From CAYNKA01 sp964397655 (GTDB taxonomy: Bacteria > Spirochaetota > Spirochaetia > DTKZ01): a stretch of DNA of 64,000 bases. Made by a program: the position numbers and the translations under genes. Shown here in pieces: positions 17,270-24,065 of the stretch; positions within the stretch are counted from its first letter, which is position 1; each line of letters opens with the position of its first letter. Below the pieces are notes generated by a model, which was not told where the DNA came from, did no database searches, and saw nothing but the letters and a program-made list of their open reading frames with translations. The stretch is taken from assembly GCA_964397655.1 (NCBI GenBank), contig CAYNKA010000013.1, forward strand, positions 36,302 through 100,301, written 5' to 3'.

Positions 17270-18349
17270 TCAGTTCGCCGTCAAAGGCCGGGGATGTCGG
17301 GGCTGCGGGTTTCGCGGCCCTTTCATCTTCGGCTTTTTTTTGCGGAAGAGGGAAACGACCGCGATGTCCACGTCCTTGTTCGAGGGAACGAGGGGGTGAA
17401 GGAATTCCTTCACGGCGTGGTAATAGTCCTTGAACATGAGCTTTTCGTTCCCGTGGCTTTTCGCGAGGTCCTCGAGATAGTCCTTCACGAGGGGAGCGAG
17501 GAGCTTATGCCTTTCAATCGATTCGTAGATGGACTCGTCCAGACCCTTCATGGTCTTGAAAAACCTTTCCTTGAAGTCCCCCTTGCCGAGGGCCTCCGCG
17601 AGGCGCGGCATCATGTGCCGGAGAAGGCCGTACTCGTAGAGGGCCTTAAGGATGACCGAGGAGGATCCGCATTGGAGGATCTTGAAAAGCTCTTCGGTGA
17701 GCCGCGACGAGGAACAGGGACCGAGCAGGTCCGCTTGGCTGCGAATCTTCCTTCGGGTGAAGAAAGGGATCTTGAAATCCAGGGACGCGGCGTACTTGAC
17801 CGCCCGGATCATCCTCACAGGATCTTCCTCGAAGATCCTCTTGAGCGGAATGAGCGGTTTGATCTTTCGTTTTCTGAGATCCTTGACGCCGCCTATGTAG
17901 TCGATGAGGATCTCGTCGATGGGACAGTAGTAGAGCGCGTTGAGAGTGAAGTCCCTCCTCTGCACGTCCTCCTGAATTGTCCCGAATTCGTTGTTCGATT
18001 CGGCGTCCAGGGCGCGGTACGTGGACACTTCGATGATCTTTTCCTTGAAGTACACGTGTACGAGCCGGAAGCGCTTCCCGATGATCCGGGAATTCCGGAA
18101 AAGGCGTTTGATCTTGCGCGGATGGGCGTCCGTGACGACATCGAAATCCTTGGGCTTCTTGCCCACGAGAAGATCGCGTACCGCGCCGCCGACGATGAAA
18201 ACGCTGTGTCCGGCCGATTTCAGCCGCACGGCTATCCTCACCGCGTCCGGATCTATGTCGGACCGCCTGATGTTGTGTTCTTTGGCGGTGTAGATTTCCG
18301 CGCGTTTCAGCGGTGAGCCTTTATTCGATGCACTGTAACGAACCAGCAA
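17270..18349 (-). CDS. pcnB: Poly(A) polymerase / CCA-adding-type nucleotidyltransferase
   Basis: A 359-residue class II nucleotidyltransferase. The head domain has VGGAVRDLLVG and the metal-binding DFDVVTDA, followed by RNSRIIGKRFRLVHV and RRDFTLNALYY. The first of these resembles PcnB-type poly(A) polymerases more than CCA enzymes. An RNA-binding neck (EEDPVRMIRAVKYA) and a basic tail (FRKKKPKMK) follow. It adds A residues to RNA 3' ends or the CCA end of tRNAs; which one cannot be decided here. The TTG start at 18349 is weakly supported because no ribosome binding site is seen. Upstream lies the repeat-rich region. Confidence 0.85.
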   Translation of the reverse strand: MLVRYSASNKGSPLKRAEIYTAKEHNIRRSDIDPDAVRIAVRLKSAGHSVFIVGGAVRDLLVGKKPKDFDVVTDAHPRKIKRLFRNSRIIGKRFRLVHVYFKEKIIEVSTYRALDAESNNEFGTIQEDVQRRDFTLNALYYCPIDEILIDYIGGVKDLRKRKIKPLIPLKRIFEEDPVRMIRAVKYAASLDFKIPFFTRRKIRSQADLLGPCSSSRLTEELFKILQCGSSSVILKALYEYGLLRHMMPRLAEALGKGDFKERFFKTMKGLDESIYESIERHKLLAPLVKDYLEDLAKSHGNEKLMFKDYYHAVKEFLHPLVPSNKDVDIAVVSLFRKKKPKMKGPRNPQPRHPRPLTAN

Positions 18350-18466
18350 CGATGTTCAGTCCTATTTTTTCGTGTTCGATTCGCACGCGGGATTCATACT
18401 CCGCGGCTTGCTGCGATGTATGTCGATTGTTCAGTATAAGGAATTCCCGGAAAATTGGTCAAGAGC

Positions 18467-18578
18467 GGCGAAACAACCGTTTTCGGGGGCGGTTAACCGG
18501 AGCCTGCCCCGAGGCTCGTCGCGCGGACGCGCCGAGAGAGCCCCGTGAGTCAAAGCCCCCGAAAACGGTTGTTTCGCC
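18467..18578. repeat. 112-bp cruciform element with 24-bp perfect arms
   Basis: Bases 18467-18490 are the exact reverse complement of 18555-18578 (core CGAAACAACCGTTTTCGG). The 64-nt interior has a nested imperfect stem, CTCGTCGCG against CGCGCCGAG. It could be a REP/BIME-like or MITE-like element tied to the nearby RAYT, or a structured RNA. No coding frame fits it. Confidence 0.75.
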
Positions 18579-18600
18579 TTACGAGGGGGACGCTATGAGG

Positions 18601-18625
18601 CTCGCCGCCTCAAGGAGGCGGCGAG
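18601..18625. repeat. Perfect 11-bp hairpin
   Basis: CTCGCCGCCTC, loop AAG, GAGGCGGCGAG. It lies 23 bp after the 112-bp cruciform element and before three GGGACGGAGG motifs, consistent with REP-type palindromic sequence. Confidence 0.7.
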
Positions 18626-18750
18626 GGTGGGCGAAGCGGAGGCACGGGGAGGGACGAGGGTGTGGGACGCTCGGCCGTCGGGAGAAGATTCGAAGCGAGG
18701 CGGTTTTCCTGACGCGCGCCGATAGGAGTACGGCGCGAGTGGTTTGACTG

Positions 18751-18762
18751 GGGACGGAGGAG
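18751..18762 (+). repeat. REP-like motif GGGACGGAGGAG
   Basis: First of at least eight copies of GGGACGGAGG in this window. The others begin at 18853, 18901, 19783 (inverted), 19800, 21930, 63576 and 63610. Confidence 0.6.
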
Positions 18763-18852
18763 CGGCGGACGAGGCGAGGGAGGGGATGTACCGTATTATG
18801 AAGCACCTAATCGTTTCATTTTCATCCTATCGCTATGGTTTCTAGTAGACGA

Positions 18853-18863
18853 GGGACGGAGGA
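18853..18863 (+). repeat. REP-like motif GGGACGGAGGA
   Basis: Second copy upstream of the transposase gene, preceded by CGA as in a neighbouring motif context (gacgaGGGACGG). Confidence 0.6.
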
Positions 18864-18900
18864 ACGGGGCGCCAAGAGGTGGGTTCCAAGATGGTGATGA

Positions 18901-18911
18901 GGGACGGAGGA
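18901..18911 (+). repeat. REP-like motif GGGACGGAGGA
   Basis: Third copy, 59 bases before the transposase start and directly upstream of the TATAAT hexamer at 18920-18925. Confidence 0.6.
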
Positions 18912-18969
18912 GCTATAGCTATAATACTGAAGTTGAAGCAGCAACTGCTGAATTGTCGTAAAGAATGGT

Positions 18970-19491
18970 ATGAGAAAACCTCGTATTCTTCTCGAAGACG
19001 GAATGTATCATGTCGTCGCTCGGGCCAACAGGCAGGAGTTCATCCTGAATTCCGATGAAATCAAGTCCATGTTCATGGATGTTGTCCGCAGGGCGAAACT
19101 GAAATTTCGCTTCGATATCCAGAACTTCTGCATCATGAGCAATCACTTCCATTTCCTTATGAAGCCGGGAAAAGGAGAAAACCTGTCCAGGATCATGCAA
19201 TGGATCCTGTCGGTTTTCGCCCTGCGGTTCAACAAACGCTTCGCCTGGCACGGCCACGTCTGGTACGACCGCTTCAAGAGCAGGATCGTAGACGGATTGA
19301 GGGAATTTATCCATGCCTTCTGTTACATCGCCGAGAATCCGATCCGTGCAGGTATAACAAGGTTTCCTTGGGAATACCGCTTCAGCGGAGTGAACTGCCT
19401 ACGCAACCTTGACTTCGACCTCATAGAAGAGCCTTCTCCAGTCTTGAGGTTGATGACTCCTTCCCTGTGTACGCCCTTTTTGCTTACCTGA
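18970..19491 (+). mobile_element. REP-associated tyrosine transposase (RAYT), Y1/HUH family
   Basis: A 173-residue Y1-type single-strand transposase. It begins RKPRILLEDGMYHVVAR, the normal family opening. The HUH metal site is His59-Phe-His61 in MSNHFHFLMKP, and the nucleophile is Tyr119 in FCYIAENPIRAG, both intact. RAYTs cut at REP hairpins rather than at insertion-sequence ends, and candidate REP-like motifs surround this copy. The last 30 codons and about 270 bases beyond the stop are repeated, inverted, at the right edge of the window, so the element exists in at least two copies. The start is ATG 18970; no strong ribosome binding site is seen. Confidence 0.9.
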
Positions 19492-19504
19492 ACCCGGTCA
19501 GTGA

Positions 19505-19760
19505 ACAACCTTCAGCCTGCATTGCGAGATTTTATTCATCGAAGAAACGGTACAGAACGCGGTCAAGCCGGTGGAAAAGGAACTGCAGCACTCCTACAAG
19601 CTCCGAAGATCCGGAGAAGTGAAAGACCCAGGTCGAAATAAGTGTTGCGTCTTTCATGAAATTCTTCAAAATAGCCGTCCCGGAAAAGACTATTCCCTTT
19701 TCGTGCGAATGGGACGAACAGCTCGGGGCCGTCGTGCTGAAGGAAGAGAAGACGGAATAG
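19505..19760 (+). pseudogene. Degenerate small ORF following RAYT copy 1
   Basis: After the transposase stop, a frame without start codon reads FSLHCEILFIEETV, NAVKPVEKELQHSYKLRRSGEVK. It then needs a one-base shift near 19625 to continue TQVEISVASFMKFFKIAVPEKT, SCEWDEQLGAVVLKEEKTE and TAG at 19758-19760. The same protein text, with different lesions, follows RAYT copy 2. It looks like the C-terminal ~80 residues of a small conserved protein that I cannot name. A match in two copies argues that it is part of the mobile unit. Confidence 0.6.
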
Positions 19761-19782
19761 CGGTTTTTTCGTCCCCGAGCTT

Positions 19783-19809
19783 CCTCCGTCCCTATTGGTG
19801 GGACGGAGG
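19783..19809. repeat. REP-like hairpin built from two inverted GGGACGGAGG motifs
   Basis: CCTCCGTCCC (19783-19792), loop TATTGGT, GGGACGGAGG (19800-19809): a perfect 10-bp stem. The left part of the unit (CTCCGTCCCTATTGG) also ends the second RAYT unit at 63571-63638. Confidence 0.7.
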
Positions 19810-19822
19810 CAGGAAGATTCCT

Positions 19823-21205
19823 TCACCTGCGGCGGTTGGTTCGGGCGATGGCCTTGAGCCGCTCGAGGTCCGCCCAGGTGAAACCATCCCACTCCATCGG
19901 GAAGAAGGAATTGTCATGGAAGAGCGGCTCGTCAGCCAAAGGATATCGGGAGAGGCGAAGGCAATCCTCCCAGAGCGACGAGCCCGGGACGGGGGAGAAT
20001 TCGGCGAGCCTCACTCGGAGGCCAAACCTCAGGGCGTAGTGGATCGAATCCTCGGTTTCGTCCGCCCGCTGCCCCGGTAAGCCGGCCAAAATATAGACGG
20101 AGAGAGACTCCCCGGGGAAGCCCGCGGAGAGGAGAGCGTCGACCGCGGCGGGAAAGCTCTCAGGGAGGAACTTGCCGTCGTGGGCTTCGTGGAAGTCCGC
20201 GGAGGCGCTCTCGAAGCCGAGCCTGACGTCCCGGAATCCGGCGTCGCGAAGGAGAAGAGCGGTCCGCCGATCGATGTACCGCACGTGGACCGCATTCGGG
20301 AGGTAGAACAGCGGGCCAGCCCCTGCCGGCCTTTGATCGGCCGGACCGTAGGTCTCGATCACCCGATCGAGGAAAGGGAAGAGGATGTCCTCCCTGCGGA
20401 CGAGAAGGGCGTCGTCGTAGAAGGCGAAATTCAGCGTGCCCAGGGTTACGGAGTCCCGAAGTGCTCGGAACAGGGAATCCGGGTCGCCAGGTTCGAAATT
20501 CGGTGTAATCCGGTGCGACGCGCAGTAATCGCAGCGGAAGGGACAGCCAGCGTTGAGCCTGAGGACCTCGGCGTCCCGGAAAACCCCGGGTACGTGAAGA
20601 GGCGCCGAAGGCAAGCGTCCTCCGGGGGACGGCAGGCCGAGGCCGGTCAGGATCGAGCGGAGTTCAGGCTCGGCCTCCCCGCGGACGACGAAATCCGCCC
20701 CCGTAGCGCGGGCGCAATGCTCCGGCATGAGCGATGCGTAGATCCCGCCGACTGCGAGCGGTACCCGGGGGAAAACCGACCTGCAGGTCCGGGCCGCCTC
20801 ACGGGCGCCGAGATACCAGTAGGTCATGCCCGTGGAAAGGAGGATGAGGTCGGGCTGCCTTCCGCTGCCGCCTGCGGCCTCGATCGCTGCCCTGAAAGAC
20901 TCGGGGATCATCCCGTACCTCGCGAAGGGCCGTTCACGCACGCCGGCCACCGAAGAGGGGGCGGGCACGACTTTGCGGAAGAACTTCCCGGTCCCGTCCG
21001 GCTTGCGTTTCGGCGCGCCGAGGATCGCGGCCGAAGCCGGATCTTCGTAGTCGAGGCCGTTCACGAAGACGACGTCCCAGCCGGAGTCGGCGAGCCACTT
21101 CCCGATTCTGAGCAGTCCATAGGGCTTGAGGAAAAGATCGTAGAGGGCGTAGTCGTAGACGGGCGGCTGGACGAGCAGCGCTTTGGGAGAGTCAGGTCCT
21201 TTCAT
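19823..21205 (-). CDS. B12-binding-domain radical SAM protein
   Basis: A 460-residue protein. The N-terminal ~190 residues resemble a B12-binding-like Rossmann domain of class B radical SAM enzymes (KALLVQPPVYDY, then AVGGIYASLMPEHC). The [4Fe-4S] cluster motif CxxxCxxC follows at about residue 245 (NAGCPFRCDYCASH). Later strands (FYDDALL, VRLGFESAS, ILAGLPGQ) are typical of the radical SAM barrel. The reaction is unknown. ATG 21205 is chosen because it overlaps the stop of the amidotransferase gene (ATGA) and because similarity begins there. The longer upstream frame is antisense noise. It shares an operon with the two genes upstream. Confidence 0.87.
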   Translation of the reverse strand: MKGPDSPKALLVQPPVYDYALYDLFLKPYGLLRIGKWLADSGWDVVFVNGLDYEDPASAAILGAPKRKPDGTGKFFRKVVPAPSSVAGVRERPFARYGMIPESFRAAIEAAGGSGRQPDLILLSTGMTYWYLGAREAARTCRSVFPRVPLAVGGIYASLMPEHCARATGADFVVRGEAEPELRSILTGLGLPSPGGRLPSAPLHVPGVFRDAEVLRLNAGCPFRCDYCASHRITPNFEPGDPDSLFRALRDSVTLGTLNFAFYDDALLVRREDILFPFLDRVIETYGPADQRPAGAGPLFYLPNAVHVRYIDRRTALLLRDAGFRDVRLGFESASADFHEAHDGKFLPESFPAAVDALLSAGFPGESLSVYILAGLPGQRADETEDSIHYALRFGLRVRLAEFSPVPGSSLWEDCLRLSRYPLADEPLFHDNSFFPMEWDGFTWADLERLKAIARTNRRR

Positions 21206-21915
21206 CGTCCGGAAAGGGAGAGCATCCAGCGGGCGGCCTCCGCGTGATGCGTGGGCTCGGTCAGGGTGGAGAGGGCCTCGTCCGTCTCCGAGGGGGAGAG
21301 TTCGTCGAAGTTCCCAGCCAGGAGGTGCGCGACGAAGTCCTTGCCGAATTCGGGATGACCTTGAAAGGTCAGGACGTGGTTTCCGATCGTGAAGCCCGCG
21401 AAGGGGCAATGGTCCGCCTCCGCGAAATTCTCCGCCTCTTCAGGGAGCCTCGTCACCTGGTCCCCGTGGCTGTAGGCGAGCTTGAACCCGGATTCGGGGA
21501 AACGCGCGGCCGCGCGTTTCCCGACGATCCTCGCCGAACGGATTCCGGAGCCCTTCCCGTCCGGAAACTTTTCGGCCCTTCCCCCCAGGGCCTGGGCTAT
21601 CATCTGATGGCCGAAGCAGATTCCCGCGAGACTCGCCCTGCGCCGATGCGCTTCGCGGATGAAGCCGGCCAAGGGCTCGATCCAGGGGAGCGAATCGTAG
21701 ACCCCGGCCCTGCTTCCCGTCACGACGAAGAGATCGTCGCAAGCAACCCCGTCGCCGGAAAACGAGGGAAGCTCGCGGTCATAGGCCCGGTAGGTCCGAT
21801 ATTCGAGGCCGGGTTGCACGGAATCGAACAGGTTCTCGAACATCCGGGAATAGGACGGAATCGACGGAGGAAGGATGCCCTCGAAGACGTCGCAGAGAAG
21901 TAGGCGGACGATCAT
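21202..21915 (-). CDS. Class I glutamine amidotransferase-like protein
   Basis: A 237-residue stand-alone GATase domain. The nucleophile elbow is AGICFGHQMIAQALGG (Cys about residue 99), and the His-Glu pair is in LTFQGHPEFG. Relatives act as gamma-glutamyl hydrolases or GMP-synthase-like glutaminases; the exact substrate is not visible. It starts at ATG 21915, 7 nt after the helicase stop, and its end overlaps the radical SAM start by 4 nt. Confidence 0.85.
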   Translation of the reverse strand: MIVRLLLCDVFEGILPPSIPSYSRMFENLFDSVQPGLEYRTYRAYDRELPSFSGDGVACDDLFVVTGSRAGVYDSLPWIEPLAGFIREAHRRRASLAGICFGHQMIAQALGGRAEKFPDGKGSGIRSARIVGKRAAARFPESGFKLAYSHGDQVTRLPEEAENFAEADHCPFAGFTIGNHVLTFQGHPEFGKDFVAHLLAGNFDELSPSETDEALSTLTEPTHHAEAARWMLSLSGR

Positions 21916-21922
21916 GGGGCGA

Positions 21923-23905
21923 TCATATAGGGACGGAGGGTTCCTGGGCAAGTCCGACGGAGTTTTTCCCGCCGCGAACCGCTCCGTCCTCCGCTGCCTT
22001 GAGTTCCACGACGGCGAGCAGGTATTTCGCGCGGGTGAAGGCGACGTACATGAGTTCGGGCGTGAGGCGGTGATGCTCCTCCTCGATCTTCGCCGTATGA
22101 TCCAGCACGACGACGGCGACGTCTGACTCGAGGCCCTTGAACTGACTGATCGTCCTGTAGAGAATCTCGTTCTTGCGGTCCGCCGGCCCATCCGGATCCG
22201 GAACGAAGCCGCCGATCTCGGGATAGTTGCCGAAGGGCGAATGGGAGATCGGCACGTTGCAGAGAATGACGACCGACGAGGAGGCGAGCCCGTGAACCGT
22301 GACGAACTCGTGCAGCAGCCTTCCGACGTACCGCCGCACCTCATCCGGCGAATCGAACGCCGCTTCCTCGGGTTCGAGCCCCCGGATGTCCACGGAGATG
22401 GCGGTCGTCCCGAGGCCGGTCCTCCTCACCGCATAGTCGTGGATCTCCTGGGTGTTCCGGAGATTCTTGCGCAGGTGGAAGATGTAGTTTCCCAACCCTC
22501 TTCCCGCGATGAGCTTTACGACTGGAAGTTCGGCGACGTTCCGGAAGATAGCCTGGTTGTCGTCGTAGAACACGTAGATGATCCGGTCCTGGCGGCTCTT
22601 GAAGAAATACATGATGCACGAACACCAGTTCTCCTCGAAATCCTGGGCCTCGTCGATGATGATGGCGTCGAACTGCGATTTGAGCGCATACTCCTCGAAG
22701 ACGTCCAGCAGGGCCTTGGGCAGGCGTTCGGAATAGAAGTCGCTCTCTCCGCCCAAGGGGAGGAGATGCTCCATCACCGACAGGAAGGTCTCGCCGAGCA
22801 TTCCCTCGTCCCGGTACCGGTCGAGGAACCGGTCCGGGAAGGCCGAGGATCGGAGAGCGACGAGCCTTCTCAGGAAAACCTGGATCGAGACCGAATCGAT
22901 CTCGAAGCTGTCCTTGTCGAACGCGTCCTGATACCTGGGTCCCGATCTCCTCATGACGTCGAATATGAACCTTGCAAGCTCCCGGCCCGCCTCGCCCCTG
23001 CCCTCGGCCGCGACGATGAAATCGGCGAGAACGAGGAGGGCGAAGGCGTGGAAGGTGTGGACCCGGACGTTCCTGAACGGTCCGAGGCTCCGTTTGATGT
23101 ACTGCTCGAGGTTGTTGCTGAAGCAGAGGAACAGGACCTCCTTGCCCTTTTCCGCGAGGCGAGTCGCCTTCTTCATGGCGAGCCAGGTCTTGCCCGTGCC
23201 TGCCGCCCCCTGAAAGCCCACCCGGTTCTTGTCGTCGAACACGTCAAGGAGATAGTCCTGGAACATGTTCACGTTCTCGAGCCCGTCCCGCTGCTTGTGA
23301 AGGGCGAAAAGGATGGACCTGGGCAGCTTCATGGAAACGTTGAAGAGCGAAAGGAATCGGTCGGCTTCCTTCGTCTCCAGGATTTCGCGCATTTCCTTCG
23401 GCCTCGTGTAGCGGAAAAGCTCCTCGATCCAATTGCGGATGTTGCTCATGTTCCCGGCGTGAAGGACGTTGTACTGATTGAGATCCCGGTGATGGAGACC
23501 GGCGGAAAAAGCGGACTCGGGGAAGCAGACCGCCCAGGTGAAGATGCCGGAGAAATACTCGTTGAAGCACGAATGGTAGAGATCCCGGAAGGCCCATTGA
23601 GCGTAGCGCGCCTGTTTGATGGGATCCTTGATGTGGAACCGCTTCCCGTTCCTGTCGTAGGAATACCAGACGTTGTCCGCGAGCTCGATCCGGCCTCCCT
23701 TCACCTCGAGGGTGATGAAGCCGTGCTTCTTGGAGAAAATGACGAAGTCGCATTCCCCGCGGATGTTCCTGTTGCCAGTCCACGTCACGGAATGGAAAAC
23801 GTGGAAGGAGTCGTCCAGCTGTCGGCGGAGCTCCTCGTAGACGTAGATCTCCGCCTCGGATTCCGTATATTCAAGCTCGAGCACCTCGGGGTGCAGAACG
23901 GCCAT
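21923..23905 (-). CDS. NERD-domain and UvrD/Rep-type helicase fusion
   Basis: A 660-residue fusion. Residues about 15-150 form a NERD (nuclease-related) domain: YTESEAEIYVYEELR, GECDFVIFSKKHGFITLEVKGG. These carry the D-ExK-like residues of restriction-type nucleases. A superfamily 1 helicase follows: Walker A GAAGTGKTWLA (about 245), Walker B IIDEAQDFEENW, motif IV-like LRKNLRN and motif VI YVAFTRAKYLL. It probably acts in DNA repair or foreign-DNA defence. I preferred ATG 23905, with GGAG 8 nt upstream, over the TTG at 23944. Its last codons (PSVPI, stop) are made by a REP-like motif. Confidence 0.88.
   Translation of the reverse strand: MAVLHPEVLELEYTESEAEIYVYEELRRQLDDSFHVFHSVTWTGNRNIRGECDFVIFSKKHGFITLEVKGGRIELADNVWYSYDRNGKRFHIKDPIKQARYAQWAFRDLYHSCFNEYFSGIFTWAVCFPESAFSAGLHHRDLNQYNVLHAGNMSNIRNWIEELFRYTRPKEMREILETKEADRFLSLFNVSMKLPRSILFALHKQRDGLENVNMFQDYLLDVFDDKNRVGFQGAAGTGKTWLAMKKATRLAEKGKEVLFLCFSNNLEQYIKRSLGPFRNVRVHTFHAFALLVLADFIVAAEGRGEAGRELARFIFDVMRRSGPRYQDAFDKDSFEIDSVSIQVFLRRLVALRSSAFPDRFLDRYRDEGMLGETFLSVMEHLLPLGGESDFYSERLPKALLDVFEEYALKSQFDAIIIDEAQDFEENWCSCIMYFFKSRQDRIIYVFYDDNQAIFRNVAELPVVKLIAGRGLGNYIFHLRKNLRNTQEIHDYAVRRTGLGTTAISVDIRGLEPEEAAFDSPDEVRRYVGRLLHEFVTVHGLASSSVVILCNVPISHSPFGNYPEIGGFVPDPDGPADRKNEILYRTISQFKGLESDVAVVVLDHTAKIEEEHHRLTPELMYVAFTRAKYLLAVVELKAAEDGAVRGGKNSVGLAQEPSVPI
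21930..21939 (+). repeat. REP-like motif inside the helicase 3' end
   Basis: GGGACGGAGG immediately inside the helicase stop codon. On the minus strand it encodes the terminal PSVP. It stands 14 bases from the next start codon. Confidence 0.5.
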
Positions 23906-24065
23906 ATATTTTCTCCGCGAGTCCGCGTGTTGAGCGGAATTCAACTTGTATTCAGCTTAAGCGCCGAATCCGAGAAAGTCAATGAATGCGGCGCGAAGCC
24001 CCGCCCTTGCCGAGGACCGCGAGGCGTGATATAGCTGAACCCTGAACACCGTGAGGAGGGCTTCC

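Larger units (their letters stand above)
18350..18969. other. Structured non-coding region upstream of RAYT
   Basis: These 620 bases hold no convincing gene. They contain a large stem structure at 18467-18578, an 11-bp perfect hairpin at 18601-18625 and three copies of GGGACGGAGG (18751, 18853 and 18901). A TATAAT at 18920-18925 lies ahead of the transposase gene. Composition changes from extremely G-rich (18590-18790) to AT-rich near 18910. Confidence 0.7.

Noticed and set aside
18751..18911. GGGACGGAGG motifs as ribosome binding sites of small genes
   Set aside because: No open frame of useful length starts 5-10 nt after these motifs, and the same motif occurs in both orientations and at gene 3' ends.
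22241..24034. Very long open frame on the plus strand opposite the NERD-UvrD helicase
   Set aside because: It mirrors the helicase codons, is rich in Glu, Asp, Val and Arg as expected from the antisense of a GC-rich gene, and has no family motif.
23906..24065. Cobalamin riboswitch upstream of the corrinoid activator or of mtaB
   Set aside because: I looked for the B12-box core (GCCACTG-like) in 648-756, 23906-24065 and 25917-26052 and saw none; the gaps are also too short.
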